5,663 bases of DNA from Lachnospiraceae bacterium UBA7012 (GTDB lineage Bacteria; Bacillota; Clostridia; Lachnospirales; Lachnospiraceae): positions 1 through 5,663 of the forward strand of contig DJXE01000099.1 in NCBI GenBank assembly GCA_002449595.1, read 5' to 3'. Numbering within the stretch: position 1 is the first letter of the stretch; each line of letters begins with the position of its first letter. Shown piece by piece: positions 1 through 5,282 of this stretch. A program made the translations under genes and the position numbers. Below the pieces are notes generated by a model, which was not told the origin of the DNA, searched no databases, and saw only the letters and a program-made list of their open reading frames with translations.

Positions 1-210
1 CAGTGGAAACTGCCAAAGACGCGAAAGCGGAAACTTCTCGGACTCGGTTTGTCTGAATGGGTTGCCCGTGAAGGAGCCTACAGTCGGAAAGGCTACTGGA
101 GGATGGCGGGGACGGGAGTGCTCAACAGGGCACTCACAAAAGAAAGACTGATACGCTGGGGGTTCTATGACCTCTCCATTGCGTATCAGTCTGTGCACGT
201 CAACTATTGA
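1..210 (+). CDS. ltrA: Group II intron reverse transcriptase/maturase, C-terminal 69 residues (partial)
   Basis: This is the end of the multifunctional intron-encoded protein, which helps the intron fold and splice and copies it into DNA. Frame 1 is open from the first base to TGA at 208-210. It reads QWKLPKTRKRKLLGLGLSEW, then a segment with SRKGYWRMAGTGVLNRAL at about residues 28-45, and ends SIAYQSVHVNY. The RKGYWR...VLNRAL...L-x-x-x-G...YQ pattern is typical of the maturase-specific (GIIM, domain X) region and what follows it. The protein stops straight after this region, so no C-terminal HNH endonuclease is present. The reverse transcriptase core lies upstream of the window. The stop codon sits only 1 nt before domain V, as is common in compact bacterial introns. 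Intactness of the rest cannot be judged. Confidence 0.92.
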   Translation, partial: QWKLPKTRKRKLLGLGLSEWVAREGAYSRKGYWRMAGTGVLNRALTKERLIRWGFYDLSIAYQSVHVNY

Positions 211-211
211 A

Positions 212-281
212 ACCGCCGTGTACCGAACGGTACGCACGGTGGTGTGAGAGGACGGGGGTTAATCACCCCCTCCTACTCGAT
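212..281 (+). ncRNA. Group II intron domains V and VI with 3' splice site
   Basis: Domain V: 212-220 pairs with 235-243 (nine pairs, including a G215-T240 wobble). There is a two-base bulge C233-G234, then 221-224 pairs with 229-232 around the loop GAAC. The wobble G marks the catalytic triad as C214-G215-C216, the CGC variant. Domain VI: GAG 246-248 pairs with CTC 276-278, AGGA 249-252 with TCCT 271-274, and GGGGG 254-258 with CCCCC 266-270. A275 is left bulged as the branch nucleotide. Seven bases counted from A275 end at T281, so the 3' splice site is predicted between 281 and 282. All expected catalytic features are present, so the visible part of the ribozyme looks intact. Confidence 0.92.
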
Positions 282-473
282 TCTGGACGCGTTTATTCCG
301 TGAACCCCGGCGTGCCGCTCAAGGACATCCTCTACCGCCAGTGCATGCTGGGCGGCAACTACATGCTCTTCCACGGAGACGGAGGCTGGAAGGATCCGTA
401 TTATCTGGGCAAGGCCGAGATGACAGAGAAGTTCTACCGCTACGTTCAGGAGAATCACGAAAACGGATTCTAA
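282..473 (+). pseudogene. 3' fragment of an unidentified host gene interrupted by the group II intron
   Basis: After the predicted 3' splice site an open frame runs to TAA at 471-473. It encodes 63 residues starting SGRVYSVNPGVPLKDILYRQ and ending FYRYVQENHENGF. The composition is that of a folded soluble protein (GGNYMLFHGDGGW, then charged helix-like residues). Its codons are GC-rich and unlike the AT-rich DNA that follows. There is no start codon with a ribosome site near 282, so I read it as the 3' exon of a gene whose 5' exon lies upstream of the intron. I do not recognise the family. If the intron splices, the gene could still be functional; otherwise it is broken. The phase of the first codon depends on the missing 5' exon. 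A fortuitous open frame is possible but less likely. Confidence 0.6.
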
Positions 474-538
474 TTGCAGATAATTCAACGCCAACCAATC
501 ACATAAATCACGAATTGTTGTTACAATATAGGTTAATT

Positions 539-548
539 TATCATGATA
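539..548. repeat. 10-bp perfect palindrome TATCATGATA
   Basis: TATCATGATA is its own reverse complement. It lies about 16 bp upstream of the -35 box of the promoter at 564-592, a plausible place for an activator or repressor site. The region is AT-rich, where short palindromes can arise by chance, so the role is only suggested. Confidence 0.3.
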
Positions 549-563
549 TTGCGCGAAAATGGC

Positions 564-592
564 TTGACGGTCTAAAAAAAATAAGTGATAAT
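564..592 (+). promoter_or_regulatory. Sigma-A-type promoter for the membrane-protein gene
   Basis: The -35 box TTGACG (564-569) matches the consensus at five of six positions. A 17-bp A-rich spacer follows, then the -10 box GATAAT (587-592), also five of six. Transcription should start near 599. That gives a leader of about 138 nt before the ATG at 737, holding a small ORF and an inverted repeat. This is the best promoter match in the AT-rich stretch. Confidence 0.7.
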
Positions 593-615
593 ATAAAAAA
601 CAATAACATGTATCT

Positions 616-723
616 ATGGATTTGAGTGAACTTGGTGCCGGGCAGGCGGTATATGCAATAAGTAATACTTATTGGGGGACGGATACAGCCGTTGTCTTTG
701 GAGGAAGTCTTTACGCTCCATAG
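616..723 (+). CDS. Possible 35-residue small protein or leader peptide
   Basis: An ATG at 616 opens a frame of 35 codons (MDLSELGAGQAVYAISNTYW, then a segment ending VVFGGSLYAP) that ends at TAG 721-723. The stop overlaps the first base of the AGGAGG ribosome site (722-727) of the next gene, the arrangement expected for translational coupling. The ORF lies entirely within the leader predicted from the 564-592 promoter. Against it, no Shine-Dalgarno sequence precedes the ATG, the predicted transcript start is only about 17 nt upstream, and an open frame of this length can occur by chance. No family is recognised and no membrane segment is clear. It could be a leader peptide controlling the downstream gene, an independent microprotein, or nothing. 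Confidence 0.3.
   Translation: MDLSELGAGQAVYAISNTYWGTDTAVVFGGSLYAP
656..674 (+). repeat. 8-bp inverted repeat in the leader
   Basis: CAATAAGT (656-663) and ACTTATTG (667-674) are perfect reverse complements separated by AAT. In DNA this could be a dimeric repressor operator downstream of the start point. In RNA it is an 8-bp hairpin with a tight loop. It lies inside the small ORF and about 48 nt before the downstream ribosome site. It is not followed by a T-run, so it is not an intrinsic terminator. Confidence 0.45.
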
Positions 724-727
724 GAGG
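722..727 (+). promoter_or_regulatory. Ribosome binding site that sets the start of the 737 gene
   Basis: AGGAGG lies nine bases before the ATG at 737. An in-frame TTG at 692 would add 15 residues (MSLEEVFTLHRREKG). That upstream start has no comparable ribosome site and would place a charged stretch before the hydrophobic anchor, so 737 is chosen. Confidence 0.85.
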
Positions 728-736
728 GAAAAGGGA

Positions 737-1573
737 ATGACAAAGAAGAGATTCTGGAGACTGGCGATTGTGCTTGTTCTTGGTGCAGGCATCGGTATTG
801 GTATACTGTATGGCCGGATTATTGCTGAGAAAGTGCCGGACGCTGAAGAGATCAAGGAGTCGATGCGTCTTTTATCCCAGGCTGAGTATGAAGGATATCA
901 GGAACCTTCCGGTCTGCCAGGCGTGGAGGGAAAAGTTCACGTTTTTCAGGATGATGGACTGACCTACTATGTTAACACGGGTGGACATATCGTCAGGATC
1001 GACGATAAGGAAGGAATCAACGCCCGCTATCCTGAGCAAAAACAGCCGGCCTTTGATCGTGAGCAGGCGGTGAAAGCTGCCGAAAAACTGTTTGATGATG
1101 TGTTTGAAGAAGCGGAGGCGATCCTGGGCCATCGGAAGAAAACAGAAGCCATGGATTTTAACGGAGCGGATTACCTGGTAACGATTGTCTTGATGCGGGA
1201 TGATCGGGAAAGCGGAAATAAAGCCAGTATCAGCTATGCCGCTGACGGCCGTCTGATCAGTGGGATGTTCATCTGGGAAACCTATGCTGACCGGAGCAAG
1301 GAGATCACAGCGGAGAGAGCCCGTGAGCTGGCGCTGGAGTATTTCTATGACCACTACGGTGAGATCACCTATGTTAGCGGTTACCGGGTGCTGGATGTGA
1401 CGGTCGGACAGGCCAGTTACCTGGTGTGGAATGGTAAGGGTTACTATGATGTTTCTGTTACAGCAACCTATTCCCGTAAAGAATGGGATGGAAGTAACCT
1501 GGTCGATCCTGGTTCGATTCGGATCAAAGCGGAAGATGGAGAATTCATCTGGCATGCCTCTACGTTAAGATAG
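737..1573 (+). CDS. Membrane-anchored protein of unknown function, possible PepSY/YcdB-like extracytoplasmic domain
   Basis: This 278-residue protein starts with a basic tip (MTKKRFWR) and a single hydrophobic segment at about residues 9-27 (LAIVLVLGAGIGIGILYG). That fits an uncleaved signal anchor with the rest outside the cell. No cysteine is seen, so it is not a lipoprotein. The outer part is acidic and beta-rich. Two helix-start segments of similar style occur, DREQAVKAAEKLFD (107-120) and ITAERARELALEYF (190-203), each followed by strand-like sequence. Alanine-rich helix then beta-strand repeats of this kind are seen in PepSY and YcdB/YcdC-like domains, but this is a resemblance in pattern and not an identification. 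The gene is alone, with its own promoter at 564-592 and terminator at 1580-1618. Its codon choice is visibly less GC-rich than the sulfur genes to the right, which may reflect a different origin. Confidence 0.8.
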   Translation: MTKKRFWRLAIVLVLGAGIGIGILYGRIIAEKVPDAEEIKESMRLLSQAEYEGYQEPSGLPGVEGKVHVFQDDGLTYYVNTGGHIVRIDDKEGINARYPEQKQPAFDREQAVKAAEKLFDDVFEEAEAILGHRKKTEAMDFNGADYLVTIVLMRDDRESGNKASISYAADGRLISGMFIWETYADRSKEITAERARELALEYFYDHYGEITYVSGYRVLDVTVGQASYLVWNGKGYYDVSVTATYSRKEWDGSNLVDPGSIRIKAEDGEFIWHASTLR

Positions 1574-1579
1574 AGCAAG

Positions 1580-1618
1580 AGAAAGAGAATCATCGGCTCA
1601 GCCGGTGATTCTCTTTCT
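1580..1618 (+). terminator. Long hairpin terminator after the membrane-protein gene
   Basis: AGAAAGAGAATCATCGGC (1580-1597) pairs with 1601-1618 over 18 positions with a single G-T wobble. The drawn loop is TCA; the innermost pairs may open to a larger one. The 3' arm itself is T-rich (TTCTCTTTCT) and follows a GC-rich core, which serves in place of a separate T-run. It begins seven bases after the TAG. The A/G-rich 5' arm becomes T/C-rich on the other strand, so it could act in both directions. Confidence 0.75.
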
Positions 1619-1650
1619 ATACAGTTCTGCGAAAACATGTGAAAGAGTGA

Positions 1651-1685
1651 GACAAAATGGGACACGTCTGTGTAAGGCGTGTCCC
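1651..1685 (-). terminator. Intrinsic terminator of the metY-cysK transcript
   Basis: Read on the minus strand, GGGACACG (1685-1678) pairs with CGTGTCCC (1666-1659) around an 11-nt loop. ATTTTGTC (1658-1651) follows as the T-rich tract. The hairpin begins about 15 bases after the cysK stop codon. It sits back to back with the terminator of the converging gene, so the two transcription units are insulated. Confidence 0.75.
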
Positions 1686-1700
1686 GGCGTTGTTTGAGCG

Positions 1701-2633
<933 letters not shown>

Positions 2634-2658
2634 GATGTGTTTCCTGCCTTTCTCTGCG

Positions 2659-2686
2659 GGGCATGCCGGCTCATCGCCGGCTGCCC
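2659..2686 (-). repeat. GC-rich hairpin in the metY-cysK spacer
   Basis: GGGCA (2659-2663) pairs with TGCCC (2682-2686), and GCCGGC (2665-2670) pairs with GCCGGC (2676-2681), around the loop TCATC. T2664 is the only bulge. On the transcribed (minus) strand the hairpin is followed by CGCAGAGAAAGG and not by a T-run, so it is unlikely to be a normal intrinsic terminator there. It starts about 25 bases upstream of the cysK ATG and just before its ribosome site. It may be an mRNA processing or stability element that sets the metY to cysK ratio. Confidence 0.55.
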
Positions 2687-2739
2687 GATTCTTTTCATTT
2701 CAATTCATGCCCTCTGCCGGAACCGTTTCTCCGCAGATC

Positions 2740-4023
2740 TCATTTTACAGCCGCGAATCCGTTCTCCAGGTCCGCGATGATGTCGTCGATGTGCTCCGTG
2801 CCGATGGAGAGCCGGATCGTGTTCGGGTGGATGCCCGCCGCTTCCAGTTCCTCCGTCGTCAGCTGGGAGTGCGTCGTCGTCGCCGGATGGATGACCAGGC
2901 TCTTGACGTCCGCGACGTTCGCGAGGAGGGAGAAGATCTTCAGCCCGTCGATGAATGCGAAGGCTTCCTTCTGCCCGCCCTTGATGTCAAACGTGAAGAT
3001 CGACGCGCCGCCGTTCGGGAAGTACTTCTCATACAGCGCATGGTCGGGATGATCCGCGAGGGACGGGTGGTAGACCTTTTCCACCAGAGGATGCTTCGAG
3101 AGATATTCTACCACCTTTTTCGTGTTCTCCGCATGCCGCTCGAGGCGGAGGGAGAGCGTCTCGGTTCCCTGCAGAAGGAGGAATGCCGCGAAAGGCGAGA
3201 TGCAGGCGCCGGTGTCCCTGAGCAGGATCGCGCGGATGTAGGTCGCGAACGCCGCCTTGCCGGCTGCCTCGGTGAACTTCACGCCGTGATAGCTGGGGTT
3301 CGCCTCGCTGATCCACGGATACCTGCCGGACGCCGCCCAGTCGAAGGTTCCTCCGTCCACGATCACACCGCCGAGCGTCGTGCCGTGGCCGCCGATGAAC
3401 TTCGTCGCGGAGTGGACCACGATGTCGGCGCCGTGCTCGATGGGACGGATCAGGAAAGGGGTGCCGAACGTGTTGTCAATGACGAGCGGCAGGCCGTGTT
3501 TGTGCGCGATCTCCGCGATCGCGTCGATGTCCGGGATGTCGCTGTTCGGATTGCCGAGCGTCTCGATGTAGATCGCCTTGGTGTTCGGCTGAATCGCTGC
3601 CTCGACTTCCGCGAGGTCGTGGACGTTCACGAACGAGGTGTCGATGCCGTAAAGCGGCAGCGTGTGCGCAAGCAGGTTCGCGCTTCCGCCGTAGATGGTC
3701 TTCTGGGAGACGATGTGCTCGCCCTTCGACGCCAGTGCCTGGATCGTGTAGGTGATGGCCGCCGCGCCAGACGCCACCGCGAGTCCTGCGACGCCGCCCT
3801 CGAGTGCCGCGATGCGGTCCTCAAAGACGCCCTGCGTCGAGTTGGTCAGGCGGCCGTAGATGTTGCCGGGATCCGCGAGGCCGAAGCGGTCTGCCGCGTG
3901 CTGGGAATTGTGGAAGACGTAGCTCGTCGTCGCGTAGATCGGCACTGCGCGCGCATCGCTTGCGGGATCGGGATTTTCCTGGCCGACATGTAACTGTAAG
4001 GTTTCAAATCTATATTCGCTCAT
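2740..4023 (-). CDS. metY: O-acetylhomoserine sulfhydrylase (O-acetylhomoserine aminocarboxypropyltransferase)
   Basis: This PLP enzyme of the Cys/Met-metabolism family joins O-acetyl-L-homoserine and sulfide to give homocysteine, the direct sulfhydrylation route to methionine. The 427-residue length and sequence match MetY rather than the shorter cystathionine gamma-synthases. It opens with the characteristic FETLQLHVGQ (6-15), followed by PIYATTSYVF (28-37). NIYGRLTNST (54-63) carries the tyrosine that contacts the PLP phosphate of the neighbouring subunit. ASGAAA (84-89) binds phosphate, VIDNTF (181-186) carries the aspartate that pairs with the PLP ring nitrogen, and SATKFIGGHG (205-214) carries the PLP lysine K208. 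The C-terminal part keeps SLVIHPATTTHSQL and TIRLSIGTEH. A good ribosome site (AAGGAGAA) lies about seven bases before the ATG. It leads a two-gene unit with cysK, read from the regulatory gap at 4024-4342. The gene appears intact. Confidence 0.96.
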   Translation of the reverse strand: MSEYRFETLQLHVGQENPDPASDARAVPIYATTSYVFHNSQHAADRFGLADPGNIYGRLTNSTQGVFEDRIAALEGGVAGLAVASGAAAITYTIQALASKGEHIVSQKTIYGGSANLLAHTLPLYGIDTSFVNVHDLAEVEAAIQPNTKAIYIETLGNPNSDIPDIDAIAEIAHKHGLPLVIDNTFGTPFLIRPIEHGADIVVHSATKFIGGHGTTLGGVIVDGGTFDWAASGRYPWISEANPSYHGVKFTEAAGKAAFATYIRAILLRDTGACISPFAAFLLLQGTETLSLRLERHAENTKKVVEYLSKHPLVEKVYHPSLADHPDHALYEKYFPNGGASIFTFDIKGGQKEAFAFIDGLKIFSLLANVADVKSLVIHPATTTHSQLTTEELEAAGIHPNTIRLSIGTEHIDDIIADLENGFAAVK

Positions 4024-4071
4024 CGTAGTTCTCCTTTTTTATGATTTGTATTCGTATATCGCGTCATCACT

Positions 4072-4097
4072 CCCCGGACAGCTGCACGCCCCGGGGC
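4072..4097 (-). repeat. GC-rich pairing in the metY leader
   Basis: The palindrome GCCCCGGGGC occupies 4088-4097. On the minus strand CCCCGG (4096-4091) can also pair with CCGGGG (4077-4072) six bases long. The region is about 50 to 75 bases upstream of the metY ATG and would lie inside the leader RNA. It does not reach the ribosome site and has no T-run after it. Confidence 0.35.
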
Positions 4098-4183
4098 CGG
4101 GCATTCGACGACACGCGCATTTCGTTATTCTCAGATTCCTGTCAAAGCTCATCTCTCGAGCCCCCTTTCTTCAGGTTGGTTTT

Positions 4184-4212
4184 ATTGTGCCGAATGCCGG
4201 CGGATCTGTAAA
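4184..4212 (-). promoter_or_regulatory. Candidate promoter of metY-cysK
   Basis: On the minus strand TTTACA (4212-4207) matches a -35 box at five of six positions. A spacer of exactly 17 bp follows, then CACAAT (4189-4184), four of six for a -10 box. Transcription would start near 4177, leaving a leader of about 150 nt. The imperfect -10 box fits a promoter that needs an activator, and dyads that could bind one lie directly upstream. Confidence 0.45.
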
Positions 4213-4223
4213 TTTGGGCGTTT

Positions 4224-4251
4224 TTATCGCCGGTGATAAGCTGTCCCTATC
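4224..4251 (-). promoter_or_regulatory. Candidate LysR-type operator upstream of metY
   Basis: TTATC-N6-GATAA (4224-4239; TTATCGCCGGTGATAA) is a dyad with a single mismatched pair inside. It shares GATA with a second dyad, GATA-N9-TATC (4235-4251). Relative to a start near 4177, their centres fall at about -54 and -66. LysR-family activators typically contact a recognition site near -65 and an activation site near the -35 box. The gene next to the gap encodes such a regulator, so it is the likely ligand-responsive activator. The assignment is positional and the motif is not a known one. Confidence 0.4.
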
Positions 4252-4263
4252 GCAAATTTCCGC

Positions 4264-4292
4264 AAAAAAAGAAGGCCTGATCCGCCCTCTTT
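4264..4292 (-). terminator. Intrinsic terminator of the LysR-family gene
   Basis: On the minus strand AAAGAGGGC (4292-4284) pairs with GCCTTCTTT (4276-4268) with one G-T wobble, around the loop GGATCAG. A run of seven T (4270-4264) covers the base of the stem and beyond. It starts about 50 bases after the stop codon. It should separate the iscU-LysR transcript from metY-cysK and supports a separate promoter for the latter. Confidence 0.8.
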
Positions 4293-4342
4293 CATTGTCC
4301 TGCTATTCTGTTTCCCCACGCGCCGCGACGTATACAGGCGCC

Positions 4343-5248
4343 TCACAGTTCCTTGTACTTCAGCAGCTCTTCCAGATACCGCTCACCGTACGTCGACAGC
4401 GCATGTCCTTTTCTCGTAATGTAGCCGATGACCAGCGGATCCTCCTCCTTCAGCTTGATGGCGGTCAGGCCCTGCAGGATCACCTGCTCGTCCGAGAGCA
4501 TCCCCGAGCCGATCGCGTAGCCGCCGAGCTCCGCGATGATCTCCATGGAGGTCGCCCTGTCGTCCGACTTGATCATCTTGTCGAAGTCGTAGTCCGCCAT
4601 CGCCTCTTCCGTGAGATAGAAGCTGCTGTCGTCGCTCTGGTCAAACGACACGCACGGGTAACCGCGCATCTCCTCGATGGAGATCTCCTTCCTCCCCGCG
4701 AGCTCGTGCCCCTTCCAGACGTACACGTAGGTGTCCCGCGTCATCAGCGGCGTGAATTCGAGCTGATAGTCGCGGAAAAGCTTTTTCAGCACAGCCTCAT
4801 TAGTACCGGAAAACGATACGATCCCGACCTCGCTCCGCAGGTTCCTCACGTCCTCGAGGACGTCCCGCGTCCGCGTCTCGTGGATCGAGAAGACGAAGCG
4901 CTCCGGCTGCGCCTTTTTGATCATCTCCGTGAAGGCCCGGATCGAGAACGTATAGTGCTGCGTGGAGACGGAGAAATGCTCTTTCCCGCTGTCCCTGGAA
5001 AGGTATCGCTCCTCCAGGATCTCGTACTGCCCGACCGCGCTCTTCGCGTAATTCAGGAATTCCCGGCCCGCCTCGGTGACCGAGATCCCCTTGTTCGTCC
5101 TCTCAAAGATCAGGATCCCGAGCTCATCCTCCAGTTCGCGGATGCTCTCCGACAGCGCGGGCTGGGTCACAAACAGTTTCGTCGCAGCCTCCCTCATGGA
5201 CGAGGAGGCTGCGACTTCGATCACATATTTCAGCTGGTTGATATTCAT
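4343..5248 (-). CDS. LysR-family transcriptional regulator, probably of sulfur/cysteine metabolism
   Basis: This 301-residue DNA-binding regulator has the normal LysR length. Residues 1-60 form the winged helix-turn-helix, with the typical MNINQLKYVIEVA start, then MREAATKLFVTQPALSESIR (helix-turn-helix, about 18-37) and LEDELGILIFER...GISVTEAGREFL. A linker helix spans about 62-85. From about 90 a periplasmic-binding-protein-like effector domain follows (HFSVSTQHY, EVGIVSF near 140-146, PCVSFDQSDDSSFY near 198-211, GYAIGSGM near 243-250). Start choice: the frame stays open upstream to 5407, but those 53 codons overlap the iscU gene and encode an arginine-rich shadow. MNINQ is the family start. 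The ribosome site is weak (AAAGG, about nine bases upstream), which fits coupling to iscU 34 bases before. The effector is unknown; O-acetylserine or a related sulfur metabolite would be a natural guess from context. Confidence 0.93.
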   Translation of the reverse strand: MNINQLKYVIEVAASSSMREAATKLFVTQPALSESIRELEDELGILIFERTNKGISVTEAGREFLNYAKSAVGQYEILEERYLSRDSGKEHFSVSTQHYTFSIRAFTEMIKKAQPERFVFSIHETRTRDVLEDVRNLRSEVGIVSFSGTNEAVLKKLFRDYQLEFTPLMTRDTYVYVWKGHELAGRKEISIEEMRGYPCVSFDQSDDSSFYLTEEAMADYDFDKMIKSDDRATSMEIIAELGGYAIGSGMLSDEQVILQGLTAIKLKEEDPLVIGYITRKGHALSTYGERYLEELLKYKEL

Positions 5249-5282
5249 ATGTAGCTGCCTTTCGGAAATAGAGGCGCTGGTG

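Larger units (their letters stand above)
1..281 (+). mobile_element. Group II intron, 3' portion (5' end outside window)
   Basis: This is the 3' end of a bacterial group II intron, a self-splicing retroelement that moves by reverse splicing and target-primed reverse transcription. Three parts occur in the expected order: the C-terminal end of the intron-encoded maturase (1-210), catalytic domain V (212-243) and domain VI with a bulged branch-point A (246-278). The intron should end at A280-T281, giving the usual AY 3' terminus with the branch A seventh from the end. Domains I to IV and most of the protein lie upstream of the window, so the class and the exon-binding sequences cannot be read. 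The domain V sequence with its CGC triad, and the lack of an endonuclease domain in the protein, are like many endonuclease-less bacterial introns. Confidence 0.93.
4024..4342 (-). other. Regulatory gap between the LysR gene and metY
   Basis: No protein-coding gene is supported in these 319 bases. On the transcribed minus strand, in order, it holds the terminator of the LysR unit (4264-4292), dyad sequences that may bind LysR (4224-4251), a candidate promoter (4184-4212) and a leader of roughly 150 nt with GC-rich pairing near 4072-4097. I looked for SAM riboswitch (S-box) and T-box signatures and found neither. A long plus-strand open frame across this region is the antisense shadow of the LysR gene and has no ribosome site. 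Confidence 0.7.

Noticed and set aside
207..473. Single 88-codon ORF starting at TTG 207
   Set aside because: Its first third is the end of the maturase gene and domains V/VI of the intron read in another frame. Only the part from 282 looks like protein, and no ribosome site precedes 207.
872..1555. 227-codon minus-strand ORF inside the membrane-protein gene
   Set aside because: The plus-strand gene has a ribosome site, promoter, signal anchor and terminator. The minus frame has no supporting signals.
4117..4145. TTGACA-like -35 box on the minus strand (4145-4140) as the metY promoter
   Set aside because: The -35 match is perfect, but at 17 bp spacing the -10 would be AAATGC, a poor match, and 16 or 18 bp gives nothing better. 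It remains a second choice to the 4184-4212 promoter.
4024..4342. SAM riboswitch or T-box in the metY leader
   Set aside because: These are common for metY in Bacillota, but neither the S-box core nor the T-box GGTGG-type sequence is present on the minus strand.
4046..5254. 402-codon plus-strand ORF
   Set aside because: It is mostly antisense to the LysR gene with shadow-like composition (RDRERIVLRGDGE and similar), and there is no ribosome site at 4046.
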